A stretch of 9,863 nucleotides of DNA from UMGS1889 sp900556055 (GTDB lineage: Bacteria > Bacillota > Clostridia > Oscillospirales > Ruminococcaceae). The DNA lies in assembly GCA_902463265.1 (NCBI GenBank), contig CABQEV010000040.1:1-9863 (forward strand), read 5' to 3'. Each line of letters opens with the position of its first letter. The first letter of the stretch is position 1. Below, piece by piece: positions 1 through 4,581 of this stretch. The translations under genes were made by a program, and so were the position numbers. Under the pieces are notes generated by a model that was not told where the DNA came from, ran no database searches, and saw only the letters and a program-made list of their open reading frames with translations.

Positions 1-523
1 GCTCTACATCGTAATGTACGCCCTTTTCTTCCTTCATCTTGTCGATGAGCTGCTCGAAATACTTCTTGCCGACTTCCATAACAACATCGGAGAACATCTG
101 GATGAATCTTCTGTAAGAGTCATAAACGAATCTCTCGAACTCAGGTGTGGGGTTGTTCTTGATCATTGCAGCAACAACGTCATCGTTAAGACCGAGGTTC
201 AGGATAGTATCCATCATACCGGGCATGGATGCTCTTGCGCCGGAACGAACGGAAACGAGGAGGGGATTCTGAAGATCGCCGAACTTCTTGCCGTTTTCCT
301 TTTCCATCCAAGCAACGCCTTCCATAGCCTGAGCCATGATCTCGTCGTTGATCTTTCTGCCGTCCTCATAGTACTGAGTACAAGCTTCTGTTGTAATTGT
401 AAAGCCCTGGGGAACAGGAAGACCTATCTCGGTCATTTCAGCAAGGTTAGCGCCCTTACCGCCGAGAAGGTTACGCATTGACATATTACCTTCTTTAAAA
501 GTATAGACCCATTTGTTTGCCAT
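1..523 (-). CDS. ppdK: Pyruvate, phosphate dikinase, N-terminal part (runs off the left edge)
   Basis: PPDK reversibly interconverts pyruvate + ATP + Pi with PEP + AMP + PPi in the cytosol. Many clostridia use it in PPi-linked glycolysis. Only the first 174 codons are present, about a fifth of a family protein of roughly 870-880 residues. The start MANKWVYTFKEGN is followed by MRNLLGGKGANLAEM (about residues 16-30), the glycine/lysine ATP-grasp motif. LLVSVRSGARASMPGMMDT (about 88-106) carries the conserved ATP-contacting arginine, and FVYDSYRRFIQMFSDVVMEV follows near 136-155. All of this matches the Clostridium symbiosum type closely. The start at 523 is supported by a GGAGG ribosome binding site at 534-538, about 10 bases upstream. 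The gene is transcribed away from glmU, and an extended -10 promoter lies about 100 bp upstream. No frameshift is seen in the visible part. Confidence 0.97.
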   Translation of the reverse strand, partial: MANKWVYTFKEGNMSMRNLLGGKGANLAEMTEIGLPVPQGFTITTEACTQYYEDGRKINDEIMAQAMEGVAWMEKENGKKFGDLQNPLLVSVRSGARASMPGMMDTILNLGLNDDVVAAMIKNNPTPEFERFVYDSYRRFIQMFSDVVMEVGKKYFEQLIDKMKEEKGVHYDVE

Positions 524-615
524 TGGATAATTACCTCCGTTAGTTTGATTTTTCCTCACGCAACAACAATGCCCGATAAACGGAAAAAAGGACAGAGCAT
601 CGTCATTCGTGGACG

Positions 616-651
616 TAATTATATTATAGCAGAAAACATCTCATTTTACCA
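616..651 (-). promoter_or_regulatory. Probable sigma-A promoter of ppdK
   Basis: On the minus strand a perfect TATAAT (positions 628-623) is preceded by TGC, giving an extended -10 (TGCTATAAT, 631-623). The -35 region 17 bp upstream is poor (TGGTAA, 651-646), as is common with extended -10 promoters. Transcription would begin near 616, leaving a leader of about 93 nt before the ppdK start. I see no riboswitch-like fold in that leader. Confidence 0.6.
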
Positions 652-736
652 TACCTTTTCGTATTAGAAATTTGCATAACATTTTCGTGCAATTTGACTA
701 TATTTTATCCAAAATGCCTAAGATTTGAAAATACTA

Positions 737-772
737 TTGAACTATTCGGATTTTTCTGTCATAATATAATTT
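737..772 (+). promoter_or_regulatory. Probable sigma-A promoter of glmU-prs
   Basis: TTGAAC (737-742), a 17-bp spacer and CATAAT (760-765) form a good housekeeping promoter in AT-rich DNA. An overlapping TATAAT at 765-770 lies at a worse spacing (22 bp). The start site would fall near 772, giving a glmU leader of about 119 nt. It points away from the ppdK promoter, so 524-890 is a divergent promoter region. Confidence 0.5.
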
Positions 773-793
773 ATGGATAATGATCTCGGATAT

Positions 794-859
794 CGGAGTG
801 CTTCGGACATCTGCATTCCGTATAAATATTATATATAATACAGCGGGTATAATATCCGC
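794..859 (+). other. glmU leader with two stem-loops
   Basis: Two hairpins lie between the predicted glmU start site and the gene. The first pairs CGGAGTGC (794-801) with GCATTCCG (813-820), 8 bp with one G-U pair and an 11-nt loop. The second pairs GCGGGTA (843-849) with TATCCGC (853-859), 7 bp with one G-U pair and a 3-nt loop. Neither is followed by a T-run, so neither is a complete terminator. Whether they regulate glmU cannot be told from one sequence, and they do not resemble any riboswitch I can name. Confidence 0.3.
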
Positions 860-890
860 CGTATATAACGAAAAACGGGGGTTTATTTTC

Positions 891-2294
891 ATGAGCGTAA
901 AAAACTGCGCCGTTATACTGGCAGGCGGTCAGGGCAAAAGAATGAAGACCGGGCTGCCCAAGCCGATGCTGAAGGTGCTGGACGAACCCATGCTCGAATG
1001 GGTGATCCGTGCCTGCACAGACTCGGACGTTTCCGACCTCTGCATCGTCAAGGGATTCAATGCCGAGGCGATAGACAGCTGGGTGAACGGAAGGTACAGG
1101 ACCGTTTATCAGCCGGAAAGAATGGGAACGGGACACGCCGTTATGATGGCTGTCGATTATCTCAAAGAGCACACGGGCGGAAATGTGCTGATCCTTTCGG
1201 GAGATGCGCCTTTCATCGACCCCGATACCATAAAAAAGGCACTTGCGCTCCACATCGAAAAGGACAATGCGGTAACGGTGATAACCTCCGAAGTCGCTGA
1301 TCCCAAGGGTTACGGCCGCATACTCAGAAGGGCTGACGGAAGCGGGATCTCCGGCATTGTCGAGGAAAAGGACGCTACCGAGGAGCAAAAGAAGATACGT
1401 GAGATAAACTCGGGCGCATACTGGTTCTCAGTGGATAAGCTGCTTTATGCGCTGGGCGAGCTGAAGCCTAACAATTCACAGGGCGAATATTACCTGACGG
1501 ATTCCGTATTTATCCTGCTTTCTGCGGGATACAGGGCAGATGCGTATGTATCGGAAAATCCCGACACGGTTCTCGGCGCAAATGACAGGAAGGGTCTGCT
1601 GATGCTCAATGACACCGCAAGAAAGCGTGTTATCGACCGTCTTATGGACGACGGCGTTGAATTCACCTGCACTGACGGCGTTACGATCGGCAGAGATGTG
1701 AAGATCGGCGCAGGAACGTGCATTATGCAGGGAACTATCCTCATGGGAAATACCGAGATAGGCGAAAACTGCGTTATCGGTCCGAACTGTCTTATTGAAA
1801 ACACAAAGGTCGGCAATAACACACATCTGAACAGCGTTCAGGCGTATGATGCCGAGATAGATGATAATGTAAAGATAGGTCCGTTTGTTCATATCAGACC
1901 GCAGAGCCACATAAAGAGCGGCGTTAAGATCGGCGATTTCGTTGAGGTCAAGAACTCCGTTATCGGCGAGAACACAGCAGTTGCGCATTTAACGTATGTC
2001 GGTGACAGCGATGTAGGAAGCGGCGTAAACTTCGGCTGCGGAGTCGTTACCGTAAATTATGACGGAGCAAAGAAGTTCCGCACAACTATCGGCGACGACG
2101 CATTCATCGGCTGCAACACGAACCTTGTTGCGCCCGTCAAAATAGGAAATGCCGCATACACAGGTGCAGGCTCGACCATCACGGGAGATGTCCCCGACGG
2201 CGCACTTGCCGTTGAAAGAGGTCAGGCAAGGATAATCGAGGGCTACGGCGCAAGAAAGCTCAGAGGCAGGATCGAAAAGAACCACAAGGATTAA
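891..2294 (+). CDS. glmU: Bifunctional UDP-GlcNAc pyrophosphorylase / glucosamine-1-phosphate N-acetyltransferase
   Basis: GlmU acetylates glucosamine-1-phosphate and then uridylylates it to UDP-GlcNAc, a cytosolic precursor of peptidoglycan. The 467-residue product is close to the usual 450-460. The N-terminal uridyltransferase domain shows LAGGQGKRM (10-18) with LPKPML, GTGHAV (79-84) and LSGDAP (102-107), where D105 is the expected Mg ligand. From about residue 255 there are hexapeptide repeats of a left-handed beta-helix. The acetyltransferase site has VHIRPQS (R336), HLTYVGD (catalytic-type H366) and NYDGAKKFRT. The usual NIGAGT is replaced by NFGCGV, a mild variant. The ATG at 891 has GGGGG at 877-881, nine bases upstream, and starts the family-typical sequence. 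An in-frame ATG at 780 would add 37 unrelated residues without a ribosome binding site and was not used. It is the first gene of a unit with prs, 72 bp downstream. Confidence 0.96.
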   Translation: MSVKNCAVILAGGQGKRMKTGLPKPMLKVLDEPMLEWVIRACTDSDVSDLCIVKGFNAEAIDSWVNGRYRTVYQPERMGTGHAVMMAVDYLKEHTGGNVLILSGDAPFIDPDTIKKALALHIEKDNAVTVITSEVADPKGYGRILRRADGSGISGIVEEKDATEEQKKIREINSGAYWFSVDKLLYALGELKPNNSQGEYYLTDSVFILLSAGYRADAYVSENPDTVLGANDRKGLLMLNDTARKRVIDRLMDDGVEFTCTDGVTIGRDVKIGAGTCIMQGTILMGNTEIGENCVIGPNCLIENTKVGNNTHLNSVQAYDAEIDDNVKIGPFVHIRPQSHIKSGVKIGDFVEVKNSVIGENTAVAHLTYVGDSDVGSGVNFGCGVVTVNYDGAKKFRTTIGDDAFIGCNTNLVAPVKIGNAAYTGAGSTITGDVPDGALAVERGQARIIEGYGARKLRGRIEKNHKD

Positions 2295-2323
2295 GCATTT
2301 CAGTATCATTTGCAAGGAAACAG

Positions 2324-2339
2324 CAGCCGAAAGAGGCTG
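2324..2339 (+). other. Small hairpin in the glmU-prs gap
   Basis: CAGCC (2324-2328) pairs with GGCTG (2335-2339) across a 6-nt loop, GAAAGA. The sequence after it (TCTTAATAAATTC) has no T-run, so it is not a convincing terminator. At most it would cause mild attenuation or processing between the two genes. It may be chance. Confidence 0.2.
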
Positions 2340-2366
2340 TCTTAATAAATTCAAAGGAGAATAAAA

Positions 2367-3329
2367 ATGAATCTTCACGGCAAGGATATCAAAATCTTCA
2401 CAGCAAATGCAAACCCGTCCGTAGCGGCGGATATTGCAAGGGAGCTGGGACTTCCCCTCGGAATGTCAGAGGTCGTAACATTTTCCGACGGTGAGATCTC
2501 CGTTTCCATCAAGGAGAGCGTAAGAGGTTCCGATGTTTTCGTTGTACAGTCCACAAGCACACCTGTAAACGACCATATGATGGAGCTTCTCATCATGATC
2601 GACGCATTCAAGAGAGCTTCCGCAGGCCGTATCACAGCCGTTATCCCCTACATGGGATATGCAAGACAGGACAGAAAGGCAAAGGCAAGAGATCCGATCT
2701 CTGCAAAGCTTATGGCTGACCTTCTTACAACAGCAGGCGCAGACAGGATCCTGACAATGGATCTTCACGCAGCACAGATCCAGGGCTTCTTCAACATTCC
2801 TGTTGACCATCTGCTTGGCGTGCCTATCCTTGTGCCTTACTTCACCGAGAAGTTCAAGGATAACCATGAGGACATCATGGTAGTATCTCCCGATCTTGGA
2901 TCTGTAACAAGAGCGAGAAACTTTGCACAGCGTTTTGATGCACCTCTTGCTATCGTTGACAAGCGCCGTCAGAAGGCAAATGTCTGCGAGGTAATGAACA
3001 TCATCGGTGATGTAAAGGACAAGAGAGTGATCCTGGTCGATGACATGATCGACACAGCGGGAACGCTCTGCAACGCAGCGAAGGCTATCATTGAGATAGG
3101 CGGAGCAAAGGAAGTATATGCATGTGCGACACACGGTGTACTTTCGGGACCTGCGATTGAGAGGATCCAGGCAAGTCCTATCAAGGAGCTTGTACTGCTT
3201 GACACTATTGTACTGCCTAAGGAGAAGCAGATCGACAAGATCGTAACGCTGCCTGTTGCGCCTGTATTTGCGCAGGCTATCCAGAGAATTTATGCTGACA
3301 AGCCTGTATCCACGCTGTTCAATGATTAA
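2367..3329 (+). CDS. prs: Ribose-phosphate pyrophosphokinase (PRPP synthase, class I)
   Basis: The enzyme transfers pyrophosphate from ATP to ribose-5-phosphate, making PRPP for purine, pyrimidine, histidine, tryptophan and NAD synthesis. It acts in the cytosol, usually as a hexamer. The 320-residue product is full length for class I. Landmarks are FSDGEI (39-44), RQDRK of the ATP site (100-104), MDLHAAQIQGFF with H134 (131-142), the flexible catalytic loop K199-R200-R201, and the PRPP-binding signature VDDMIDTAGT (224-233). The ATG is set by AAGGAGA at 2354-2360, six bases upstream. It follows glmU in the same direction, the conserved Firmicutes order. The unit appears to end at the terminator 77 bp past the stop. 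Nothing in the protein looks odd. Confidence 0.97.
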   Translation: MNLHGKDIKIFTANANPSVAADIARELGLPLGMSEVVTFSDGEISVSIKESVRGSDVFVVQSTSTPVNDHMMELLIMIDAFKRASAGRITAVIPYMGYARQDRKAKARDPISAKLMADLLTTAGADRILTMDLHAAQIQGFFNIPVDHLLGVPILVPYFTEKFKDNHEDIMVVSPDLGSVTRARNFAQRFDAPLAIVDKRRQKANVCEVMNIIGDVKDKRVILVDDMIDTAGTLCNAAKAIIEIGGAKEVYACATHGVLSGPAIERIQASPIKELVLLDTIVLPKEKQIDKIVTLPVAPVFAQAIQRIYADKPVSTLFND

Positions 3330-3360
3330 TTTTCCTTTAAAGGGATATAATATTCAAAGT

Positions 3361-3394
3361 CCTACCCCACCCTGTTCTACAAGGTGGGGATAGG
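3361..3394 (+). other. Stem-loop just after prs
   Basis: CCTA-CCCCACC (3361-3371) pairs with GGTGGGG-A-TAGG (3383-3394), giving 11 bp with a single bulged A and an 11-nt loop. No T-run follows, so it is not a terminator by itself. It lies just ahead of the intrinsic terminator at 3406 and may protect the 3' end of the prs message or assist termination. Confidence 0.45.
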
Positions 3395-3405
3395 TTCGTT
3401 GCGGG

Positions 3406-3428
3406 GTGCGGCGTCCGCACTGTTTTTT
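3406..3428 (+). terminator. Intrinsic terminator of the glmU-prs unit
   Basis: GTGCGG (3406-3411) pairs perfectly with CCGCAC (3415-3420) around a 3-nt loop and is followed by TGTTTTTT (3421-3428). This is the standard stem-plus-U-tract arrangement, 77 bp downstream of the prs stop codon. It implies that pth-mfd needs another promoter or depends on read-through. Confidence 0.75.
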
Positions 3429-3436
3429 CGCGATAC

Positions 3437-3455
3437 GGCGCGGTAAACCGTCGCC
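3437..3455. other. Small GC-rich hairpin
   Basis: GGCG-CGGT (3437-3444) pairs with ACCG-T-CGCC (3447-3455), with one bulged T and a very tight loop. No T-run follows on the plus strand. It lies between the prs terminator and the large inverted repeat, inside the possible helix-turn-helix remnant. Function is unknown. Confidence 0.3.
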
Positions 3456-3605
3456 TTACTTATGTTTAGGGATATGGTCAGGTGTCCGCGCAAAGGGGAT
3501 TTTGCGTTTTGATTGTGGAGCGCACTGCTTTTGCGATTCTCCTTTTGCTTTTTATGTTCAGGTGAACAGCAGCCACAGACCCGCACCAGAAGCTAAAAAG
3601 TTCGC

Positions 3606-3622
3606 CAGCCTTTCTAAGGCTG
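3606..3622. other. Left-arm hairpin A
   Basis: CAGCCTT (3606-3612) and AAGGCTG (3616-3622) form a perfect 7-bp stem with a TCT loop. It occupies the place of the right-arm hairpin at 4382-4409 (CCAGCCCTTG stem). The two stems share the CAGCC start but differ further in, while each remains fully paired. Confidence 0.6.
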
Positions 3623-3632
3623 CGGGATTCTT

Positions 3633-3669
3633 AAGGGCAATTGAAGGCTATGACTTCAATTTGGTCCTT
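3633..3669. other. Left-arm-specific hairpin
   Basis: AATTGAAG (3639-3646) pairs perfectly with CTTCAATT (3654-3661) around GCTATGA, and AAGG (3633-3636) can pair with CCTT (3666-3669) outside it. The right arm has no counterpart here: its hairpin at 4382-4409 directly abuts the shared core. This stretch is therefore either an insertion in the left arm or a loss from the right. Confidence 0.5.
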
Positions 3670-3672
3670 TGG

Positions 3673-3690
3673 TCGCCCTCGCAAGGGCGA
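3673..3690. other. Left-arm hairpin B in the near-identical core
   Basis: TCGCCCT (3673-3679) and AGGGCGA (3684-3690) form a perfect 7-bp stem with loop CGCA. The identical hairpin is present in the right arm at 4364-4381. It begins the 63-bp block that is almost unchanged between arms. Confidence 0.65.
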
Positions 3691-3803
3691 AACTCCGCAA
3701 GCCGCAAAGAAAAATTCGCCCACATAAAGAAAAACAAAAGCGCCAATTCCAAACACGGAGCAAGCAAAAGCAGATGCATCGCACAAAGCCGCAAATCAAA
3801 AAA

Positions 3804-3886
3804 GCCGCATGCAGAAAAAGGGACAGTAGACCCGCTATTCTACACAACAAACCAAACAATCAAAGAGCATCTATCCTGCATGCGGC
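3804..3886. other. Left-arm long-loop hairpin C
   Basis: GCCGCATGCAG (3804-3814) pairs perfectly with CTGCATGCGGC (3876-3886), 11 bp around a 61-nt A-rich loop. The right arm keeps the same stem core (4173-4252) although the loop sequences differ. On the minus strand the stem is followed by TTTTTTGA, so read leftwards it has the form of a terminator with an unusually long loop. Confidence 0.6.
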
Positions 3887-3889
3887 GTA

Positions 3890-3934
3890 TTGACCGAAAA
3901 CAGCCGACCGTAAGGGAGGCTATGCATCGGTCAA
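3890..3934. other. Left-arm hairpin D (TTGACCGA stem)
   Basis: TTGACCGA (3890-3897) pairs with TCGGTCAA (3927-3934). Inside, AGCC (3902-3905) can pair with GGCT (3917-3920) and CC with GG around a GTAA loop. The right arm has the same outer stem at 4128-4169 but a different, also paired, inner stem. Confidence 0.6.
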
Positions 3935-3948
3935 CCGCCGACAGGCGG
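3935..3948. other. Left-arm hairpin E (CCGCC stem)
   Basis: CCGCC (3935-3939) and GGCGG (3944-3948) pair around GACA, immediately abutting hairpin D. The corresponding right-arm hairpin (4110-4127) has stem CCGTTTC/GAAACGG. The sequence differs but pairing is kept on both sides. Confidence 0.55.
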
Positions 3949-4044
3949 CGGAAGGTCACTTGACTGTCGGTATCCGCAGAACAAGGGTATTTCACTTGAT
4001 TTGCGGCTTCAGTGTGTTTATGTTGCTTTGATGTGTTTGCTATG

Positions 4045-4100
4045 ACTGCGGGTATCGGGAAGTTTGCTCAGAACTGAACTGCGGATATCGGATAGTTTGC
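4045..4100. repeat. Pair of 23-bp direct repeats at the centre/right-arm junction
   Basis: ACTGCGGGTATCGGGAAGTTTGC (4045-4067, 23 bases ending GTTTGC) recurs with three changes at 4078-4100. The period is 33 bp and the two copies are 10 bp apart. The second copy contains the inner end of the right arm (CTGCGGATA), whose inverted match in the left arm is TATCCGCAG (3971-3979). Closely spaced direct copies like these could be protein binding sites or a local duplication. Confidence 0.6.
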
Positions 4101-4109
4101 GACCTACCG

Positions 4110-4127
4110 CCGTTTCTTGCGAAACGG
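4110..4127. other. Right-arm hairpin E'
   Basis: CCGTTTC (4110-4116) and GAAACGG (4121-4127) form a perfect 7-bp stem. The loop is TTGC on the plus strand, or GCAA, a GNRA-type tetraloop, on the minus strand. It is the positional counterpart of hairpin E in the left arm. Confidence 0.6.
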
Positions 4128-4169
4128 TTGACCGATACATTATCGCCTGACGGCGATGTTATCGGTCAA
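4128..4169. other. Right-arm hairpin D'
   Basis: TTGACCGATA (4128-4137) pairs perfectly with TATCGGTCAA (4160-4169). Inside, ATCGCC (4142-4147) pairs with GGCGAT (4152-4157) around a 4-nt loop. This two-tier hairpin is the best-formed structure in the element and the counterpart of hairpin D. Confidence 0.65.
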
Positions 4170-4172
4170 AAC

Positions 4173-4252
4173 GCCGCATGCTGTTGACGGTCTACACTTC
4201 TTATTTTGGCTGTTTGGACTTTGATATTCTACTTTTCTTTTGTGCATGCGGC
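4173..4252. other. Right-arm long-loop hairpin C'
   Basis: GCCGCATGC (4173-4181) pairs with GCATGCGGC (4244-4252), 9 bp around a 62-nt T-rich loop. TTTTTTG (4253-4259) follows on the plus strand. It has the shape of a long-loop terminator for a rightward transcript and mirrors hairpin C of the left arm. Confidence 0.55.
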
Positions 4253-4363
4253 TTTTTTGACTGTTGCTTTGCGGTTTGCATCTGCTTTTGCTTGTTCCGT
4301 GTTTGGACTTATGGTTTTGCTTATCTTTATGTGAGCGAATTTTTCTTTGCGGCTTGCGGAGTT

Positions 4364-4381
4364 TCGCCCTTGCGAGGGCGA
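4364..4381. other. Right-arm hairpin B'
   Basis: TCGCCCT (4364-4370) and AGGGCGA (4375-4381) pair around TGCG. It is the exact reverse-complement copy of hairpin B at 3673-3690. Confidence 0.65.
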
Positions 4382-4409
4382 CCAGCCCTTGCCAAAGCCC
4401 AAGGGCTGG
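4382..4409. other. Right-arm hairpin A' with 10-bp perfect stem
   Basis: CCAGCCCTTG (4382-4391) pairs perfectly with CAAGGGCTGG (4400-4409) around CCAAAGCC. A short T-run (CTTTTTAG) lies about 10 bases further on, too far away for a standard intrinsic terminator, although some termination is possible. Confidence 0.6.
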
Positions 4410-4459
4410 ACCCCAACGCTTTTTAGTTTGGGTGCGGGTCTGTTGGTGCTGTGCGCTTC

Positions 4460-4526
4460 ATTTGCTTATTTGCTTTTTATTTATTTGCTTATTTATTTGC
4501 TTTTTTATTTATTTGCTTATTTATGG
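4460..4526. repeat. AT-rich degenerate tandem repeat upstream of pth
   Basis: Two near-identical units of 27 and 28 bp (4472-4498 and 4499-4526) share the pattern GCTTTTT(T)ATTTATTTGCTTATTTAT. A partial unit, CATTTGCTTATTT, precedes them. The tract continues into GGCTTTATTTTTTT. It is one-sidedly T-rich on the plus strand. It may reflect slippage or supply an AT-rich upstream element for pth. I cannot place a convincing promoter in it, the best weak candidate being TTTACA (4536-4541) with TAATTT (4558-4563). Confidence 0.7.
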
Positions 4527-4581
4527 CTTTATTTTTTTACATCTCACAAAAGTGAAATAATTTAAATCGGGAGGGAAAATT

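Larger units (their letters stand above)
3377..3586 (-). pseudogene. Possible helix-turn-helix (recombinase-like) remnant
   Basis: A 69-codon minus-strand reading frame starting at a GTG has no ribosome binding site, and its first half is featureless. Near its end it reads ISLNISKATVYRAV (about residues 38-51). This fits the recognition-helix consensus (x-IS-x-x-TVYR) of the C-terminal helix-turn-helix of serine resolvases/invertases, or of other small DNA-binding proteins. It stops about 18 residues later, much as resolvases end soon after this motif. The same DNA holds the prs terminator and a second hairpin (3437-3455), so the match could be coincidental. No catalytic domain is visible upstream. 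I regard it as a weak candidate for a decayed gene, not an active one. Confidence 0.2.
3565..4452. repeat. Large imperfect inverted repeat (fold-back / MITE-like element)
   Basis: The left arm (about 3565-3979) and the reverse complement of the right arm (about 4079-4452) align along most of their length across an approximately 100-bp centre. At the outer ends, CAGACCCGCACC and CTAAAAAG occur in both arms. The core block 3671-3733 matches 4321-4383 at 61 of 63 positions. Weaker similarity continues through CCAAACACGG and CAAGCAAAAGCAGATGCA, then GCATGCGGCGT-TTGACCGA, the ATCGGTCAACCG boundary and TATCCGCAG at the inner ends. Each arm carries matching internal stem-loops, listed separately. 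I see no intact transposase or other gene inside and no convincing target-site duplication. It sits between prs and pth, where Bacillus has ctc/rplY. It could be a fold-back transposable element, two head-to-head copies of a structured RNA or repeat, or a duplicated regulatory region. Confidence 0.85.

Noticed and set aside
14..481. 155-codon plus-strand frame over the left edge
   Set aside because: It is antisense to the clear ppdK reading frame and resembles no protein family.
780..890. Upstream in-frame ATG for glmU at 780
   Set aside because: There is no ribosome binding site, it lies only a few bases from the predicted transcription start, and the extra 37 residues do not match the GlmU family, whose start matches the ATG at 891.
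3323..3351. TATAAT at 3346-3351 as a promoter into the repeat
   Set aside because: The -35 position (TGATTA, 3323-3328) is poor, it overlaps the end of prs, and a transcript would meet the terminator at 3406 within about 50 bases.
3406..3963. Open 185-codon plus-strand frame starting at a GTG after prs
   Set aside because: It begins inside the terminator stem, has no ribosome binding site, runs through several hairpins and the inverted-repeat arm, and its translation is compositionally skewed with no recognisable domain.
3565..4452. CRISPR array or tRNA/rRNA genes as an explanation for the repeated structures
   Set aside because: There are no regularly spaced identical direct repeats, and I see no tRNA cloverleaf or conserved rRNA sequence. 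The repeats are inverted and nested.
4178..4565. Overlapping plus-strand frames in the right arm encoding Phe/Leu/Cys-rich, membrane-like peptides
   Set aside because: The hydrophobicity comes from T-rich DNA (the arm and the tandem repeat). Three frames are open at once, none has a ribosome binding site, and the same DNA is the mirror of the left arm.
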